Assembly (NCBI RefSeq): GCF_000025885.1
Contig: NC_014011.1
Location: 992,001-1,056,000 of the forward strand
Reading direction: 5' to 3'
Length of the DNA: 64,000 bases
Source of the DNA: Aminobacterium colombiense DSM 12261
Lineage (GTDB): Bacteria > Synergistota > Synergistia > Synergistales > Aminobacteriaceae
Shown here in pieces: positions 54,820 to 63,739 of this stretch; within the stretch, counting starts at the first letter, position 1; every line of letters starts with the position of its first letter. The notes below the pieces were generated by a model. The model saw nothing but the letters and a program-made list of their open reading frames with translations, was not told the origin of the DNA and ran no database searches. A program made the position numbers and the translations under genes.

Positions 54820-55752
54820 CTACCATCTAAACACCTGCTCCTTATTTTTTTTAGAGAGTTCTTTTTCCCCTGTCGTAAAAAGTGGCATTGGATCGACAAG
54901 TTGTCCTTGAAGTGCCATCCCAAAATGAAGATGAGGCCCTGTAATACGTCCTGAAACTCCACTCTTAGCGATGAGATCCCCCCTCCTGACATGCTCTCCT
55001 GCCTGAACCAGTGGCTTCGATAAGTGACAATATAGAGAAACAACTCCAGAGCCTGAATTAATATATATAACATGCCCGCTGAAATAGTGTTCAGCGACAA
55101 GAGTTACAATTCCGTCTGCCGCTGCATAAACGTCTGTTCCCGCTGACGCCCGTAAGTCTATTCCCGTATGAGGGTTAGAAGGTTTTCCATTGAGGACTCG
55201 CCTTTTACCATAAGTGCTTGTTATCATACTGTCAACAGGTTTTAAAAAAGGCAAATCCCAAAATCGCTCTTGTCGGATATCGAGTAATGTTTGCCGAACT
55301 ACTCTTTGCTCCTCTTTTATTCTGACGAGTTCGTGACGGGGTGGCACAACCATTTTTTCAGGCAGCGTAAGAAGCTCGCGAGGATAGCTTTTAGCCAGAA
55401 TTTCTACAGGCACTGCAAACTTCTCCTCTTTTCCGTTCATAAAGAACTCCATACGAAAGGTAGCCCGCCCTGGAGATGCTGTTTTAGCGCTCGTCCCCAT
55501 GAGCAGAGACTGAGAGTAAGAGGTTTTTTCAGAAAAGTGAATAGGTATCTGTTGTCCGCACCAGTAGGCTTTTCCTTCCAGTGGCAGTTGCGACGTTTTC
55601 AAGTGAATAATAAAGGGCATTCCTACTTCCACTGAAGGGGGGAAAGACACCTTGATCTCTCCTCCGTAGGCCACCTTCCCAAAAGTCAGAAGCATAAGGA
55701 TCAAGAGGCCGCAAAAAAGTTGTTTAAATCGCGGCGCAAAGAATTTAGTCAT
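54820..55752 (-). CDS. M23 family metallopeptidase, exported
   Basis: A 310-residue cell-wall peptidase. A signal peptide or anchor covers residues about 8-30, then a beta-rich N-terminal region and an M23 (LytM-like) domain from about 175 with zinc-binding HTGIDLRA near 193 and GPHLHFG near 268, and a YCHLSKPL segment near 240. It should cut peptidoglycan cross-bridges or stem peptides outside the membrane. It overlaps pdp by four bases. Confidence 0.9.
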   Translation of the reverse strand: MTKFFAPRFKQLFCGLLILMLLTFGKVAYGGEIKVSFPPSVEVGMPFIIHLKTSQLPLEGKAYWCGQQIPIHFSEKTSYSQSLLMGTSAKTASPGRATFRMEFFMNGKEEKFAVPVEILAKSYPRELLTLPEKMVVPPRHELVRIKEEQRVVRQTLLDIRQERFWDLPFLKPVDSMITSTYGKRRVLNGKPSNPHTGIDLRASAGTDVYAAADGIVTLVAEHYFSGHVIYINSGSGVVSLYCHLSKPLVQAGEHVRRGDLIAKSGVSGRITGPHLHFGMALQGQLVDPMPLFTTGEKELSKKNKEQVFRW

Positions 55753-57059
55753 GAGGCTACTATCTCCATAATAAGGTTTTGGTCTAAAGGTTTGATGCTC
55801 TGAAGAGTTACAGCATGCTCAAAGTAAAAGATCGCCTGTTGAAGCTTCTCTTCCTTTGAATAATAGATGTCCAGCAGCGGGTCGCCTTTTTCTACATAAT
55901 CCCCTATTTTAGCGATAAGATGGACAGCAACTTTCAAGTCAATATGTTCTTCTTGGCGAGTGCGCCCACCCCCTATGCGTTTTACGCCCTCTCCTATGGA
56001 CCGGGCGTTAAGATCACTCACAAAACCAGATTCTGAAGCAAAGACTGTATATTTTTTTTCGGCTGGTTTTAGAACCTTCTCAGGGGAGTCGCATACTGCC
56101 CCGTCTCCCTGTTGAGCAATTATGAGCTCCTTGAATTTCTCCAAAGCTTTTCCGCTTTTAAGGGTATTTTGTGACATTTCTATTCCTTCTGCCAGCGACG
56201 TTGCTTTTCCACCTAGATAAATCATGGTTCCAGCAAGATTGAGAGACAGCGTTTCTGTGTCAGATGGCCCCGCTCCCTGAAGAACACGGATGGCTTCGTA
56301 CACTTCCATGCTGTTTCCTACCCATTTCCCAAGAGGTTGGTCCATTGCGCTTATTACGGCCATGCTGGGACGTCCCAACGATGCGGAAAGAGAAACAAGA
56401 GCTTCGGCCAGGTCACGTGCCCCAGAGAAGGTTTGCATAAAGGCACCTCTTCCGCATTTGACATCAAAAACAAAGCTTGACGCTCCCCCAGCTATTTTTT
56501 TACTGACTATGCTGCTGCATATGAGAGGAAGAGAAGGAACGGTAGCCGTCACATCCCTCAGCGCATAAAACTTTCCTTCGGCAGGAGCTAGCTCCAGCGA
56601 GTGGCCAGAAATTGCGCATCCTATTCTGTGTACCTGGTTCATAAAGGCTTCTGTAGAAAGATGTACGTTCATCCCTGGAATGGCTTCCAGTTTGTCCACC
56701 GTTCCACCTGTAAAACCAAGGCCACGCCCTGAAAGTTTAGCTACTGAAACTCCTGAAGCTGCTACAAGAGGAACTACCACAAGTGTGGTTTTATCTCCTA
56801 CTCCTCCTGTACTGTGCTTGTCTGCCGCTTTAAAACCTTGAGGGAAGGATACAACGTGGCCAGAATGAGCCAAAGCTAGTGTTAGAGTTTTAAGCTCTTC
56901 AGTGCTCAGCCCCTTATGATAAACAGACGTAAGCCAGGCACTGACCTGATAATCCGGAATGGTTCCCTGATGAAACTGATTTACAAAAGTTTCGATATCC
57001 GCAGCTTTATGAACCATACCGTCTCTTTTCTCTTCGAGGAAAGAGAGAATATCAAACAT
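55749..57059 (-). CDS. pdp: Pyrimidine-nucleoside phosphorylase
   Basis: A 436-residue phosphorylase of the thymidine/pyrimidine phosphorylase family, splitting nucleosides to base and sugar phosphate. Seen: the phosphate-binding KHSTGGVGDKTTL near residue 81, AKLSGRGLGFTGGTVDKLEAIPG near 107 and SLNLAG near 250, plus the C-terminal alpha/beta domain. Start at 57059 lies close to GGTGAGG; a GTG three codons earlier is also possible. It overlaps punA by eight bases, giving a nucleoside-salvage pair. Confidence 0.94.
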   Translation of the reverse strand: MFDILSFLEEKRDGMVHKAADIETFVNQFHQGTIPDYQVSAWLTSVYHKGLSTEELKTLTLALAHSGHVVSFPQGFKAADKHSTGGVGDKTTLVVVPLVAASGVSVAKLSGRGLGFTGGTVDKLEAIPGMNVHLSTEAFMNQVHRIGCAISGHSLELAPAEGKFYALRDVTATVPSLPLICSSIVSKKIAGGASSFVFDVKCGRGAFMQTFSGARDLAEALVSLSASLGRPSMAVISAMDQPLGKWVGNSMEVYEAIRVLQGAGPSDTETLSLNLAGTMIYLGGKATSLAEGIEMSQNTLKSGKALEKFKELIIAQQGDGAVCDSPEKVLKPAEKKYTVFASESGFVSDLNARSIGEGVKRIGGGRTRQEEHIDLKVAVHLIAKIGDYVEKGDPLLDIYYSKEEKLQQAIFYFEHAVTLQSIKPLDQNLIMEIVAS

Positions 57060-57885
57060 GTTCCTCACCTATTTTGCGCAAAAGGCCCTTCAATAGAATT
57101 GTCAATTTTCCCGTTGCCTTTTCCATTTCACGAATAACTTCCTCTTCTGACAATTTCTGAGAGGTAACTCCAGCAGCATAGTTAGCTACACAAGAAACTG
57201 CAAAGACCCGCATGCCCATTGAATGAGCGACTATTGTCTCCGGTACTGTAGACATGCCCACCACGTCGGCCCCTAACGTCCTGGCCATCCGTATCTCTGC
57301 GGGGGTTTCGTAGGAAGGGCCTGTAAAGGCAATATATACTCCCCGGCGAACTGTAAGATTGTTTTCTCTTGCAGATGCTTCTGCCATATCAAGAAGTTCC
57401 CTGTCATATGTATATGACATGTCAGGGAAGCGTTCTTCTTTTTCTGAGAAAACAGTCCCAATGAGAGGGTTAGTTCCCATATAGTTGATGTGGTCATAAA
57501 GCACAACCATGTCGCCAGGCAAGTATGCGAGATTGATCCCGCCAGAAGCATTGCTGGCTATATAACAAGAAATTCCCCATTCACCAAAAACTCTCACTGG
57601 GAATGTGATGTCTTTCATTGAATAACCTTCGTAAAAATGCATTCTGCCCTGCATAACGGCAACGTAAACATTATCCAAAAAGCCAAAGACCAGTCGGCCC
57701 GCGTGGCCTGGGGCAGTGGAAAGTGGCCAGTGAGGAATTTCCGTATAAGGGATAACGATAGGATCTTTAATGGAGTCAGCAAGACCTCCGAGACCGGAAC
57801 CTAAAACAAGCACAGCTTTAGGGGTTGTAGAAACCCTCTCGCTTATGTATGAGAGTGCTTCCGCTACTTTTTTATTGTATTCCAT
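57052..57885 (-). CDS. punA: Purine-nucleoside phosphorylase
   Basis: A 277-residue trimeric-type PNP. Seen: LVLGSGLGGLAD near residue 28, GHAGRLVFG near 60, QGRMHFYEGYS near 80 and the base-binding segment YIAFTGPSYETPAEIRM near 190. Start at 57885 with GGAGGT seven bases upstream. It phosphorolyses inosine and guanosine for salvage or energy. Confidence 0.94.
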   Translation of the reverse strand: MEYNKKVAEALSYISERVSTTPKAVLVLGSGLGGLADSIKDPIVIPYTEIPHWPLSTAPGHAGRLVFGFLDNVYVAVMQGRMHFYEGYSMKDITFPVRVFGEWGISCYIASNASGGINLAYLPGDMVVLYDHINYMGTNPLIGTVFSEKEERFPDMSYTYDRELLDMAEASARENNLTVRRGVYIAFTGPSYETPAEIRMARTLGADVVGMSTVPETIVAHSMGMRVFAVSCVANYAAGVTSQKLSEEEVIREMEKATGKLTILLKGLLRKIGEEHV

Positions 57886-57902
57886 AAGAGACACCTCCGA
57901 AA

Positions 57903-58787
57903 TTAAGCTCGTGGATGAGTCTTATCATATATGTCCCGAAGCTCCAGGTCAAAATGAACATATTTTTCAGTGGTAGCTATGGTAGCATGCCCTAACAACT
58001 CCTGGAGGGTACGGAGATCCATTCCTCGCCGCAATAAATGAGTAGCAAATGAATGGCGCAAAATATGAGGAAAAAGTCGGGAGGAGGAAATTCCTGCCGC
58101 AGCTCCTCTCTTTTTTACAATCCTCCATATATCCTCTCGTCTTAGGGGATTTCCAGTCTTAGAAATAAATAATTCCTGAACATGTGCATCTGGACGTGCT
58201 TTTTCCATGTAAAAACCTACGCGGCGGCTGACTTCTCCAAGGAAGGGGATTATTCGCTCTTTCCCACCCTTGCCAAAGATTCGCAGTGTCCGGCCTGAGA
58301 AATCTATATCTCTCAAACAGATAGTACAAAGCTCACTTGCTCTCAACCCGCAACCATAGGCAGTTTCAAGAATCGCTCTGTCACGAAGAGCCAGAAAGGA
58401 GTTACCAGAACAGGCCTCAAAAATTCTCTCCACTTCTCCCTCATTTAATATATGAGGCAGGCTGTCCCCCTTTAAAGGGAGGGTTGGCAATGTAACTTCT
58501 TCTTCCACCAATTTTTCACTGTCGAGATATCGCAGCCATGAACGAAGGGATGCAATTGCACGCTGCTGGGAAGAACGCTTTTTACCTTCTTCGTGTAAGG
58601 ATCGCTGATATCTTTCTAAATAAGTTTGATTGGGGGGGTAGGCTGGTTGATCATTTTTATCGCAAAAATCCAGCCAGGCCTTGATATCACGATTATAGGC
58701 CAAGATCGTGTTTTCACTGCATCCTCTTTCAAGAAAGAGATAATCAAGAAAATCATCAAGCAATTGGTCGTATTCAAACTTTACCAT
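57903..58787 (-). CDS. XerC/XerD-type tyrosine recombinase
   Basis: A 294-residue tyrosine recombinase with the SAM-like N-terminal domain (1-90) and the catalytic domain. Visible catalytic residues: Arg in YGCGLRASEL near 150, Lys in FGKGGKERI near 177, His-x-x-Arg in LPHILRHSFATHLL near 242 and Tyr in GHATIATTEKYVH near 278. The length and motifs fit Xer dimer resolution rather than a phage integrase. The ATG has no Shine-Dalgarno sequence, and the nudF terminator lies 10 bases before it. It begins the salvage-gene run. Confidence 0.9.
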   Translation of the reverse strand: MVKFEYDQLLDDFLDYLFLERGCSENTILAYNRDIKAWLDFCDKNDQPAYPPNQTYLERYQRSLHEEGKKRSSQQRAIASLRSWLRYLDSEKLVEEEVTLPTLPLKGDSLPHILNEGEVERIFEACSGNSFLALRDRAILETAYGCGLRASELCTICLRDIDFSGRTLRIFGKGGKERIIPFLGEVSRRVGFYMEKARPDAHVQELFISKTGNPLRREDIWRIVKKRGAAAGISSSRLFPHILRHSFATHLLRRGMDLRTLQELLGHATIATTEKYVHFDLELRDIYDKTHPRA

Positions 58788-58795
58788 GGGATATT

Positions 58796-58823
58796 ATTAA
58801 AAAAGGGCTGGTTATGCCAGCCC
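58796..58823 (-). terminator. Terminator of the def-to-nudF run
   Basis: On the minus strand a 7-pair GC stem (58817-58823 with 58805-58811) and a 5-base loop are followed by TTTTTTAATA, 19 bases past the nudF stop. Confidence 0.9.
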
Positions 58824-58842
58824 CTTCCTCCTGCTAAGTTAT

Positions 58843-59382
58843 TTATGAGTCTTTGAGGTAATTTAAGAGCCAGGATAGGGCTCCAAAAGTTTTACAGTCC
58901 CGAATGGATCCATCTTTCAATAGCCTGGGGATATCATCCACACTTACAGTTTCTACTACAATTTCTTCATCATCATCTTGTTCAAGAGATGACGGGCAGA
59001 GATCTAGGGCAAGAAAGATGACAAGAACTTCGTCACTGAACCCTGGGGAAGTGAAAAATCGCCCAATTTCCATCAGTTCTCCGGGGTAATATCCTATTTC
59101 TTCCTGAAGCTCCCTAATGGCCGTGTCTTTAAATGTTTCGCCTTCTTCAACTATCCCTGCCGGAATCTCAAGTATTTTTTGTTCAAGGGCATAGCGAAAT
59201 TGCTTAACCAGCAGTACTTCTTTGTCACTTGTCAAAGGAATTACCGCTACTGCCGGTTCATGTTCTACCACTTCTCGTACTACTCTTTTGCCAGAGGATA
59301 AACGGACATTATCCACTCTAAGGTCAAGGATCTTTCCTCTATAGACGACATTTCGTGATAGAACTTTTTCGACGGAATTCAT
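58843..59382 (-). CDS. nudF: ADP-ribose pyrophosphatase (Nudix)
   Basis: A 179-residue Nudix hydrolase of the ADP-sugar pyrophosphatase group. The box GIVEEGETFKDTAIRELQEEIG lies near residues 75-97, preceded by QFRYALEQKILEIPAG, the pattern of ADP-ribose enzymes. AGGTTGA lies before the ATG. It is the last gene of the oxidoreductase run and ends at a strong terminator. Confidence 0.88.
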   Translation of the reverse strand: MNSVEKVLSRNVVYRGKILDLRVDNVRLSSGKRVVREVVEHEPAVAVIPLTSDKEVLLVKQFRYALEQKILEIPAGIVEEGETFKDTAIRELQEEIGYYPGELMEIGRFFTSPGFSDEVLVIFLALDLCPSSLEQDDDEEIVVETVSVDDIPRLLKDGSIRDCKTFGALSWLLNYLKDS

Positions 59383-59385
59383 TTA

Positions 59386-59946
59386 TCAACCTAGAATCTT
59401 TCTCGCAATTTCCTTCCCTTTAGCAAAAGCCTCGAGGTTCATTGGAAGAAATTGTGGTTTCCTTTTCCCCAATTTATCTTTTATTGTTTCGATACACGTT
59501 TCTTCTTCAACAATTCCTGTAGCTTCGACTAAGGCCCCCAAAGCAACAATATTAGCCACTTTGTCGCTGCCTAGCTCTGCTGCTACTGAGTTAGCCGGAA
59601 CAGCAATAATCTTAATGTCAGTGCGGGGATTCTCATATGTCACAAGATCACTATTGTATATAAGAACTCCGCCTTCCCTGACTGATTTTACAAATTTGGT
59701 AAGAGAGGGCTGGTTCATAATAACAACAGCATCGGCTTCCGCGACAACAGGAGACGCAATTTCTTCACTGCTTAGAACAACACCGCAGTTTGCTGTACCG
59801 CCTCGCATCTCAGGGCCGTAGGATGGAATCCACGTTACATGAAGTCCCTGGGCTATGCCAGTATATGCTACCAACTGGCCAAGCACCATTACACCTTGTC
59901 CGCCAAATCCCGCCGCGATGAGGCTTCTATCATATTTAACAGTCAT
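59386..59946 (-). CDS. korC: 2-oxoacid:ferredoxin oxidoreductase, gamma subunit
   Basis: A 186-residue gamma domain. Seen: the AGFGGQGVMVLGQLVAYTG start at 12-30, YGPEMRGGTANCGVVLS near 44 and VVIMNQPSLTKF near 74. With A, B and D it makes the ferredoxin-reducing complex that oxidatively decarboxylates 2-oxoacids to acyl-CoA. GGAGG lies before the ATG. Confidence 0.9.
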   Translation of the reverse strand: MTVKYDRSLIAAGFGGQGVMVLGQLVAYTGIAQGLHVTWIPSYGPEMRGGTANCGVVLSSEEIASPVVAEADAVVIMNQPSLTKFVKSVREGGVLIYNSDLVTYENPRTDIKIIAVPANSVAAELGSDKVANIVALGALVEATGIVEEETCIETIKDKLGKRKPQFLPMNLEAFAKGKEIARKILG

Positions 59947-59958
59947 TGTGTCTGCCTC

Positions 59959-60705
59959 CTACTCGTAATCCTTAAACAGACCAAGGGGATAGTAGGGCAT
60001 CATTGAATTCACAGTCCATTCAAAAGCTTCCACGGGTCTCATTCCCCAATTAGTAGGGCAGGATGAGAGAATTTCAACGAAGGAAAACCCCTTCTTATCG
60101 ATTTGATACTGGAAAGCTTTTTTCAGGGCCTGTTTTGCTCTGATTATATATTTAGGCTGTGCCACTGTAACCCTCTCTATGTAGCCAGGAGTAGCAAGTG
60201 AGCTCAAAAGCTCGCAAACCCGTATGGGATAGCCGCTGACTTTGGGGTCTCTTCCCAGAGGACAGGTTGTCGCTCTCTGGCCTATAAGAGTTGTTGGTGC
60301 CATCTGGCCGCCTGTCATGCCGTAAATGGCATTATTGATAAAAACAACAGTAATATTTTCGCCCCTGTTCGCGGCATGGATAATTTCTGCTGTTCCAATA
60401 GAGGCAAGGTCCCCATCTCCCTGATAGGTAAAAACTACCTTATCTGGACGAACACGTTTCAACCCTGTTGCCACTGCCGGAGCTCTTCCATGTCCCGCCT
60501 CGCAAAAATCTGTATCTATATAATCGTACATCATGGCGGCGCATCCCACTGGCGCTACTCCGATAGTATCCTTTTGAATATTAAGCTCATCGATGATCTC
60601 ACAGACAAGACGGTGGGCTATGCCATGTCCGCAGCCAGGACAATAGTGGGTATGTACTTCAGGCATCCATGCTTTAGGGCGTTCATATACCTTTACTTCT
60701 TTCAT
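59959..60705 (-). CDS. korB: 2-oxoacid:ferredoxin oxidoreductase, beta subunit (TPP)
   Basis: A 248-residue thiamine-diphosphate subunit. Seen: HYCPGCGHGIAHRL near residue 20 with two cluster cysteines, a VAPVGCAAMMY cysteine near 47, the TPP/Mg motif GDGDLASIGTAEIIHAANR near 95 and NNAIYGMTGGQ near 122. Start at 60705 with GGAGGG upstream. The length and motifs suit a 2-oxoglutarate- or branched-chain-type enzyme rather than pyruvate-specific; the exact 2-oxoacid is not readable. Confidence 0.9.
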   Translation of the reverse strand: MKEVKVYERPKAWMPEVHTHYCPGCGHGIAHRLVCEIIDELNIQKDTIGVAPVGCAAMMYDYIDTDFCEAGHGRAPAVATGLKRVRPDKVVFTYQGDGDLASIGTAEIIHAANRGENITVVFINNAIYGMTGGQMAPTTLIGQRATTCPLGRDPKVSGYPIRVCELLSSLATPGYIERVTVAQPKYIIRAKQALKKAFQYQIDKKGFSFVEILSSCPTNWGMRPVEAFEWTVNSMMPYYPLGLFKDYE

Positions 60706-60719
60706 CGCATTATCCCTCC

Positions 60720-61784
60720 CTACTCCAGGCCGAGCAAATTTCTGCACTGCTGTTCAATTTCTTTTACGGAAGGTGACATGCCGCCGGATCGACCATAGAA
60801 ACTAACTGGGATTTTACATCCGGTTGCAACTTTCACATCGTCCACCATTTGTCCGCAGTTCATTTCTGCCACAAGAATATTCTTTACGGTCTTAGGCAGC
60901 TTTGCAAAGTCTGCGTAAGGATAGGGCCATAGGGTGATGGGCCTAATCAGACCGACCTTGTGACCTTGTTCTCTAAGATTGTTGATAACAGAACGAGAGA
61001 TACGGGCTGTTGTTCCATAAGCTGCTATGACCAATTCTGCGTCCTCAGTCATATAGCTTTCACATCGAGACTCTCTTTCTTTTATTAAAGCATATTTCTT
61101 CTGAAGATCTTTATTGTGGTTCTCAAGGGCTTCCGGAGAGAGATACAAGCTTTTAAGTGAACTTCGTTTCCCGCCTCTTTCTCCCATGTATCCCAATGCC
61201 CATTCAGAAATATCTGGTACATCCTTATCGACGTAGGGTTTTATTTCAACAGCTTCCATCATCTGCCCCATAAAGCCGTCGGCAAGAATAAGCACGGGAT
61301 TGCGGTAACGCAAAGCAAGCTCAAATGATTCCTGTGTAATATCGACCGCTTCTTGTAGGGTGCTTGGGGCCATTACTATCAAGTTGTAATCGCCATTCCC
61401 GCCACCCTTGGTAGCCTGTAAATAATCTGCCTGGGATGGTAGGATCCCACCAAGGCCTGGCCCTCCTCGCATAACATTTACAATAACAACTGGGATTTCA
61501 GCTCCAGCCATATAGGTTATTCCTTCTGACATGAGAGAGATTCCAGGACTGGACGATGTTGTCATAACCTTATGACCAGTTGCACCGCCTCCCATGATCA
61601 TATAACTGGCCGCCACTTCACTTTCAGCTTGCACGAAGGTTCCGCCAATCTCTGGCAGATGGGCTGACATGTATTCGGGAATTTCATTTTGCGGTGTAAT
61701 AGGGTAACCAAAGAAAAATTTGCAGCCAGCCTGTATGGCTGCCTCTGCAATGGCTTCAGTTCCTTTCATCAGTACGCGTCCCAT
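60720..61784 (-). CDS. korA: 2-oxoacid:ferredoxin oxidoreductase, alpha subunit
   Basis: A 354-residue alpha subunit. Seen: MKGTEAIAEAAIQAGCKFFFGYPITPQNEIPEYM near residue 6, GATGHKVMTTSSSPGISLMSEGITY near 70 and the C-terminal domain II with GRSGGMSPSVKEIE. Start at 61784, ten bases after GGAGGT; a GTG four codons earlier is inside that site. It lies between the ferredoxin subunit and B. Confidence 0.92.
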   Translation of the reverse strand: MGRVLMKGTEAIAEAAIQAGCKFFFGYPITPQNEIPEYMSAHLPEIGGTFVQAESEVAASYMIMGGGATGHKVMTTSSSPGISLMSEGITYMAGAEIPVVIVNVMRGGPGLGGILPSQADYLQATKGGGNGDYNLIVMAPSTLQEAVDITQESFELALRYRNPVLILADGFMGQMMEAVEIKPYVDKDVPDISEWALGYMGERGGKRSSLKSLYLSPEALENHNKDLQKKYALIKERESRCESYMTEDAELVIAAYGTTARISRSVINNLREQGHKVGLIRPITLWPYPYADFAKLPKTVKNILVAEMNCGQMVDDVKVATGCKIPVSFYGRSGGMSPSVKEIEQQCRNLLGLE

Positions 61785-61808
61785 TAGATTTTCCACCTCC
61801 AGAAAACG

Positions 61809-62027
61809 TTAGCCTTCAACGACCTTAAATACTTCGATCGCTGCGTCAGGACATGAGGTTGCACACATTGCGCACCCAATACATCCTTCTTTGAATTGCT
61901 CAACCGGCCTATGCCCTCTGCTATTAATTTTTTCTGATATTCGCAGAACTTTGACAGGACAGGCAGCGACACAAAGCCCACAACTCTTGCAATACTCTTC
62001 AAGAACGTTAATACGTCCTTTTGCCAT
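61809..62027 (-). CDS. korD: 2-oxoacid:ferredoxin oxidoreductase, delta subunit (2[4Fe-4S])
   Basis: A 72-residue ferredoxin-like subunit with two complete four-cysteine clusters: CKSCGLCVAACP near residue 13 and CIGCAMCATSCP near 49. Start at 62027, nine bases after GGGGTG. It passes electrons from the catalytic subunits to soluble ferredoxin. Confidence 0.92.
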   Translation of the reverse strand: MAKGRINVLEEYCKSCGLCVAACPVKVLRISEKINSRGHRPVEQFKEGCIGCAMCATSCPDAAIEVFKVVEG

Positions 62028-62050
62028 TACGTGACACACCCCTTCCCCAT

Positions 62051-62815
62051 TTAGTTCGACTCTTCAGTCTGACGCGACCACATAAAACCATCTTCCCATG
62101 GAAGAAGCATATATCTCGAGAGAGGCCATATCGGGACAGGGTATCCCTCTCCCAAGACTCTTTTTACATCAGGAACTAACGACGGATTAACACCTGCATA
62201 AAGAACTGGCAGATCGAGGTTCTGCCCAGCATCATAGACGGTTTTTATTCCTTCTATAGCATCGTGGACTGTTGTTTCATGCATAAGGTGAGAATTACTT
62301 ATAAGAGCACCCACTTCCAGCCCGCAAATACTCTCCATTTTTTTCATCATTTTCTGGATTCTTGTTACGCTGGCGGTCTGAGGGCGAAACGCGTTTACTA
62401 CAAGGATAAGCCGATAACCAACTTTTTTGATAATAGGTTCAAATTGCTTTAGTGCCAAGGCCCCTTCTGCATCCCCTCCTATATCCATAAGGAGGCGTGT
62501 ACTTTCATCATGGAGAGCCCAGTCCACCTTGGGTGTTACAAGGGACATATCAAGCCATTTCGCTTGTTCAGGCATGGTTATGACAGATAGCCCCTTTTTT
62601 TCAAGAACGTCGCTTACCTGACGTATACAAAAATATGGATTAATAATGTCAATATCAGCAATCGTTACTTTCTCCCCAGCCTCTAAAAGGGCAAGGGCCA
62701 TATTCAAAACCCATTCGGTTTTTCCTGAACCGAGGGCACCTGTAACCGCTACAGCTTTTGGCCATTCATAAAGGCGAATTAAACTAGCAAGAAGAGTAAG
62801 TCTGTTATTCAACAA
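62051..62815 (-). CDS. P-loop ATPase embedded in the oxidoreductase operon
   Basis: A 254-residue SIMIBI/ParA-like P-loop protein. Seen: GALGSGKTEW near residue 26 (Walker A, without the leading deviant lysine of ParA), VTIADIDIINPYFCIRQ near 50 (switch I-like, Mg aspartate), LLMDIGGDAEG near 106 (Walker B) and LILVVNAFRP near 134 (base-binding region). No cysteine cluster. Start TTG, six bases after AAGGGGG, overlapping fmt by 11 bases. Placement directly before korD suggests help in cofactor insertion, assembly or regulation of the complex; this is inference. Confidence 0.8.
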   Translation of the reverse strand: MLNNRLTLLASLIRLYEWPKAVAVTGALGSGKTEWVLNMALALLEAGEKVTIADIDIINPYFCIRQVSDVLEKKGLSVITMPEQAKWLDMSLVTPKVDWALHDESTRLLMDIGGDAEGALALKQFEPIIKKVGYRLILVVNAFRPQTASVTRIQKMMKKMESICGLEVGALISNSHLMHETTVHDAIEGIKTVYDAGQNLDLPVLYAGVNPSLVPDVKRVLGEGYPVPIWPLSRYMLLPWEDGFMWSRQTEESN

Positions 62816-63737
62816 AGTTGTCCCCCTTCTTTAAACGAATGCCTCTGCTCCATTCTGAACCTGATTGAACTCGGCGGCCTTCTGGCTGAACCTCAAGAAG
62901 AAGAACTGCGCCTTCTTGCAATGCTACGAGAGGATTCCCTTCTATAAAACCAAGTACTTCGCCTGGTTTTCCTGTCCCTTCACAAACAGATGTTTTCCAA
63001 ATTTTAAGCCTGCGTTTTTTATAAAAAATAAAGGCCCCCGGTTGGGGATTCAGAGCTCGAACCGTGTTGTGGAATCTCTGTGCATCAAAACTCCAAGAAA
63101 GCTGAGTTTCTCTTTTTTCTATTTTTGAAGCATATGTAACTAATTTAGAATTTTGTAACGTTGTTATATTAGTACCCTCATTACAAGATTTTACAACTAC
63201 TTTCAGTAAATTGCTACCCTCTTCCGCTAACCTCTGAAATAGGTCCCCCGAGGTTTCATCTGGCCCTATCTCTATTTGGGTCTGTCCGAGAACGGGCCCA
63301 GCGTCCATTTCCTCCACCAGTCTAAACACTGTCACACCTGTTGCTTTTTGTCCATCCATCAAGGCTCTCTGGATGGGAGCGGCACCTCGATATTGAGGTA
63401 GAATGGAGGGGTGGATGTTGAGGCAGCCCCATAAGGGGGTGCTTAAAAATGGTTCCTGGACCTTCTGTCCAAAATCAACAACGATGACGCAATGGGGTGG
63501 AGATTCGAGAAGAACTCTTTTTAGTTCCTCGTCTTTTGAAAGTTTATCTGTCCGAAAAACGGATCTGTTCAATTTTGTCGCTGTTTCTTCTACATATGAA
63601 GGTCTTTCCCCCATCCCTCTGCCTCCACGCTTAGGCATGCCAGTAATAATTCGATCAAAATGCATATTACATTTCGAAACAAGATGTTCAAGGCAAAAAG
63701 CCGCAAATGAACCCGTTCCTATAAACCATATCTTCAT
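62805..63737 (-). CDS. fmt: Methionyl-tRNA formyltransferase
   Basis: A 310-residue enzyme that formylates initiator Met-tRNA. Seen: WFIGTGSFAAFCLEHL at the start, the catalytic triad region LNIHPSILPQYRGAAPI near residue 103 (Asn, His) and EEMDAGPVLGQ near 139 (Asp), and a C-terminal OB-like domain. The ATG follows the def stop by two bases (TAATAATG), giving the common def-fmt pair. Confidence 0.94.
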   Translation of the reverse strand: MKIWFIGTGSFAAFCLEHLVSKCNMHFDRIITGMPKRGGRGMGERPSYVEETATKLNRSVFRTDKLSKDEELKRVLLESPPHCVIVVDFGQKVQEPFLSTPLWGCLNIHPSILPQYRGAAPIQRALMDGQKATGVTVFRLVEEMDAGPVLGQTQIEIGPDETSGDLFQRLAEEGSNLLKVVVKSCNEGTNITTLQNSKLVTYASKIEKRETQLSWSFDAQRFHNTVRALNPQPGAFIFYKKRRLKIWKTSVCEGTGKPGEVLGFIEGNPLVALQEGAVLLLEVQPEGRRVQSGSEWSRGIRLKKGDNFVE

Positions 63738-63739
63738 TA

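Noticed and set aside
54810-55100. 97-codon N-terminal extension of the Nudix gene
   Set aside because: It runs over the end of the M23 peptidase gene in another frame, reads as low-quality protein, and a strong AGGAGG sits just before the ATG at 54809.
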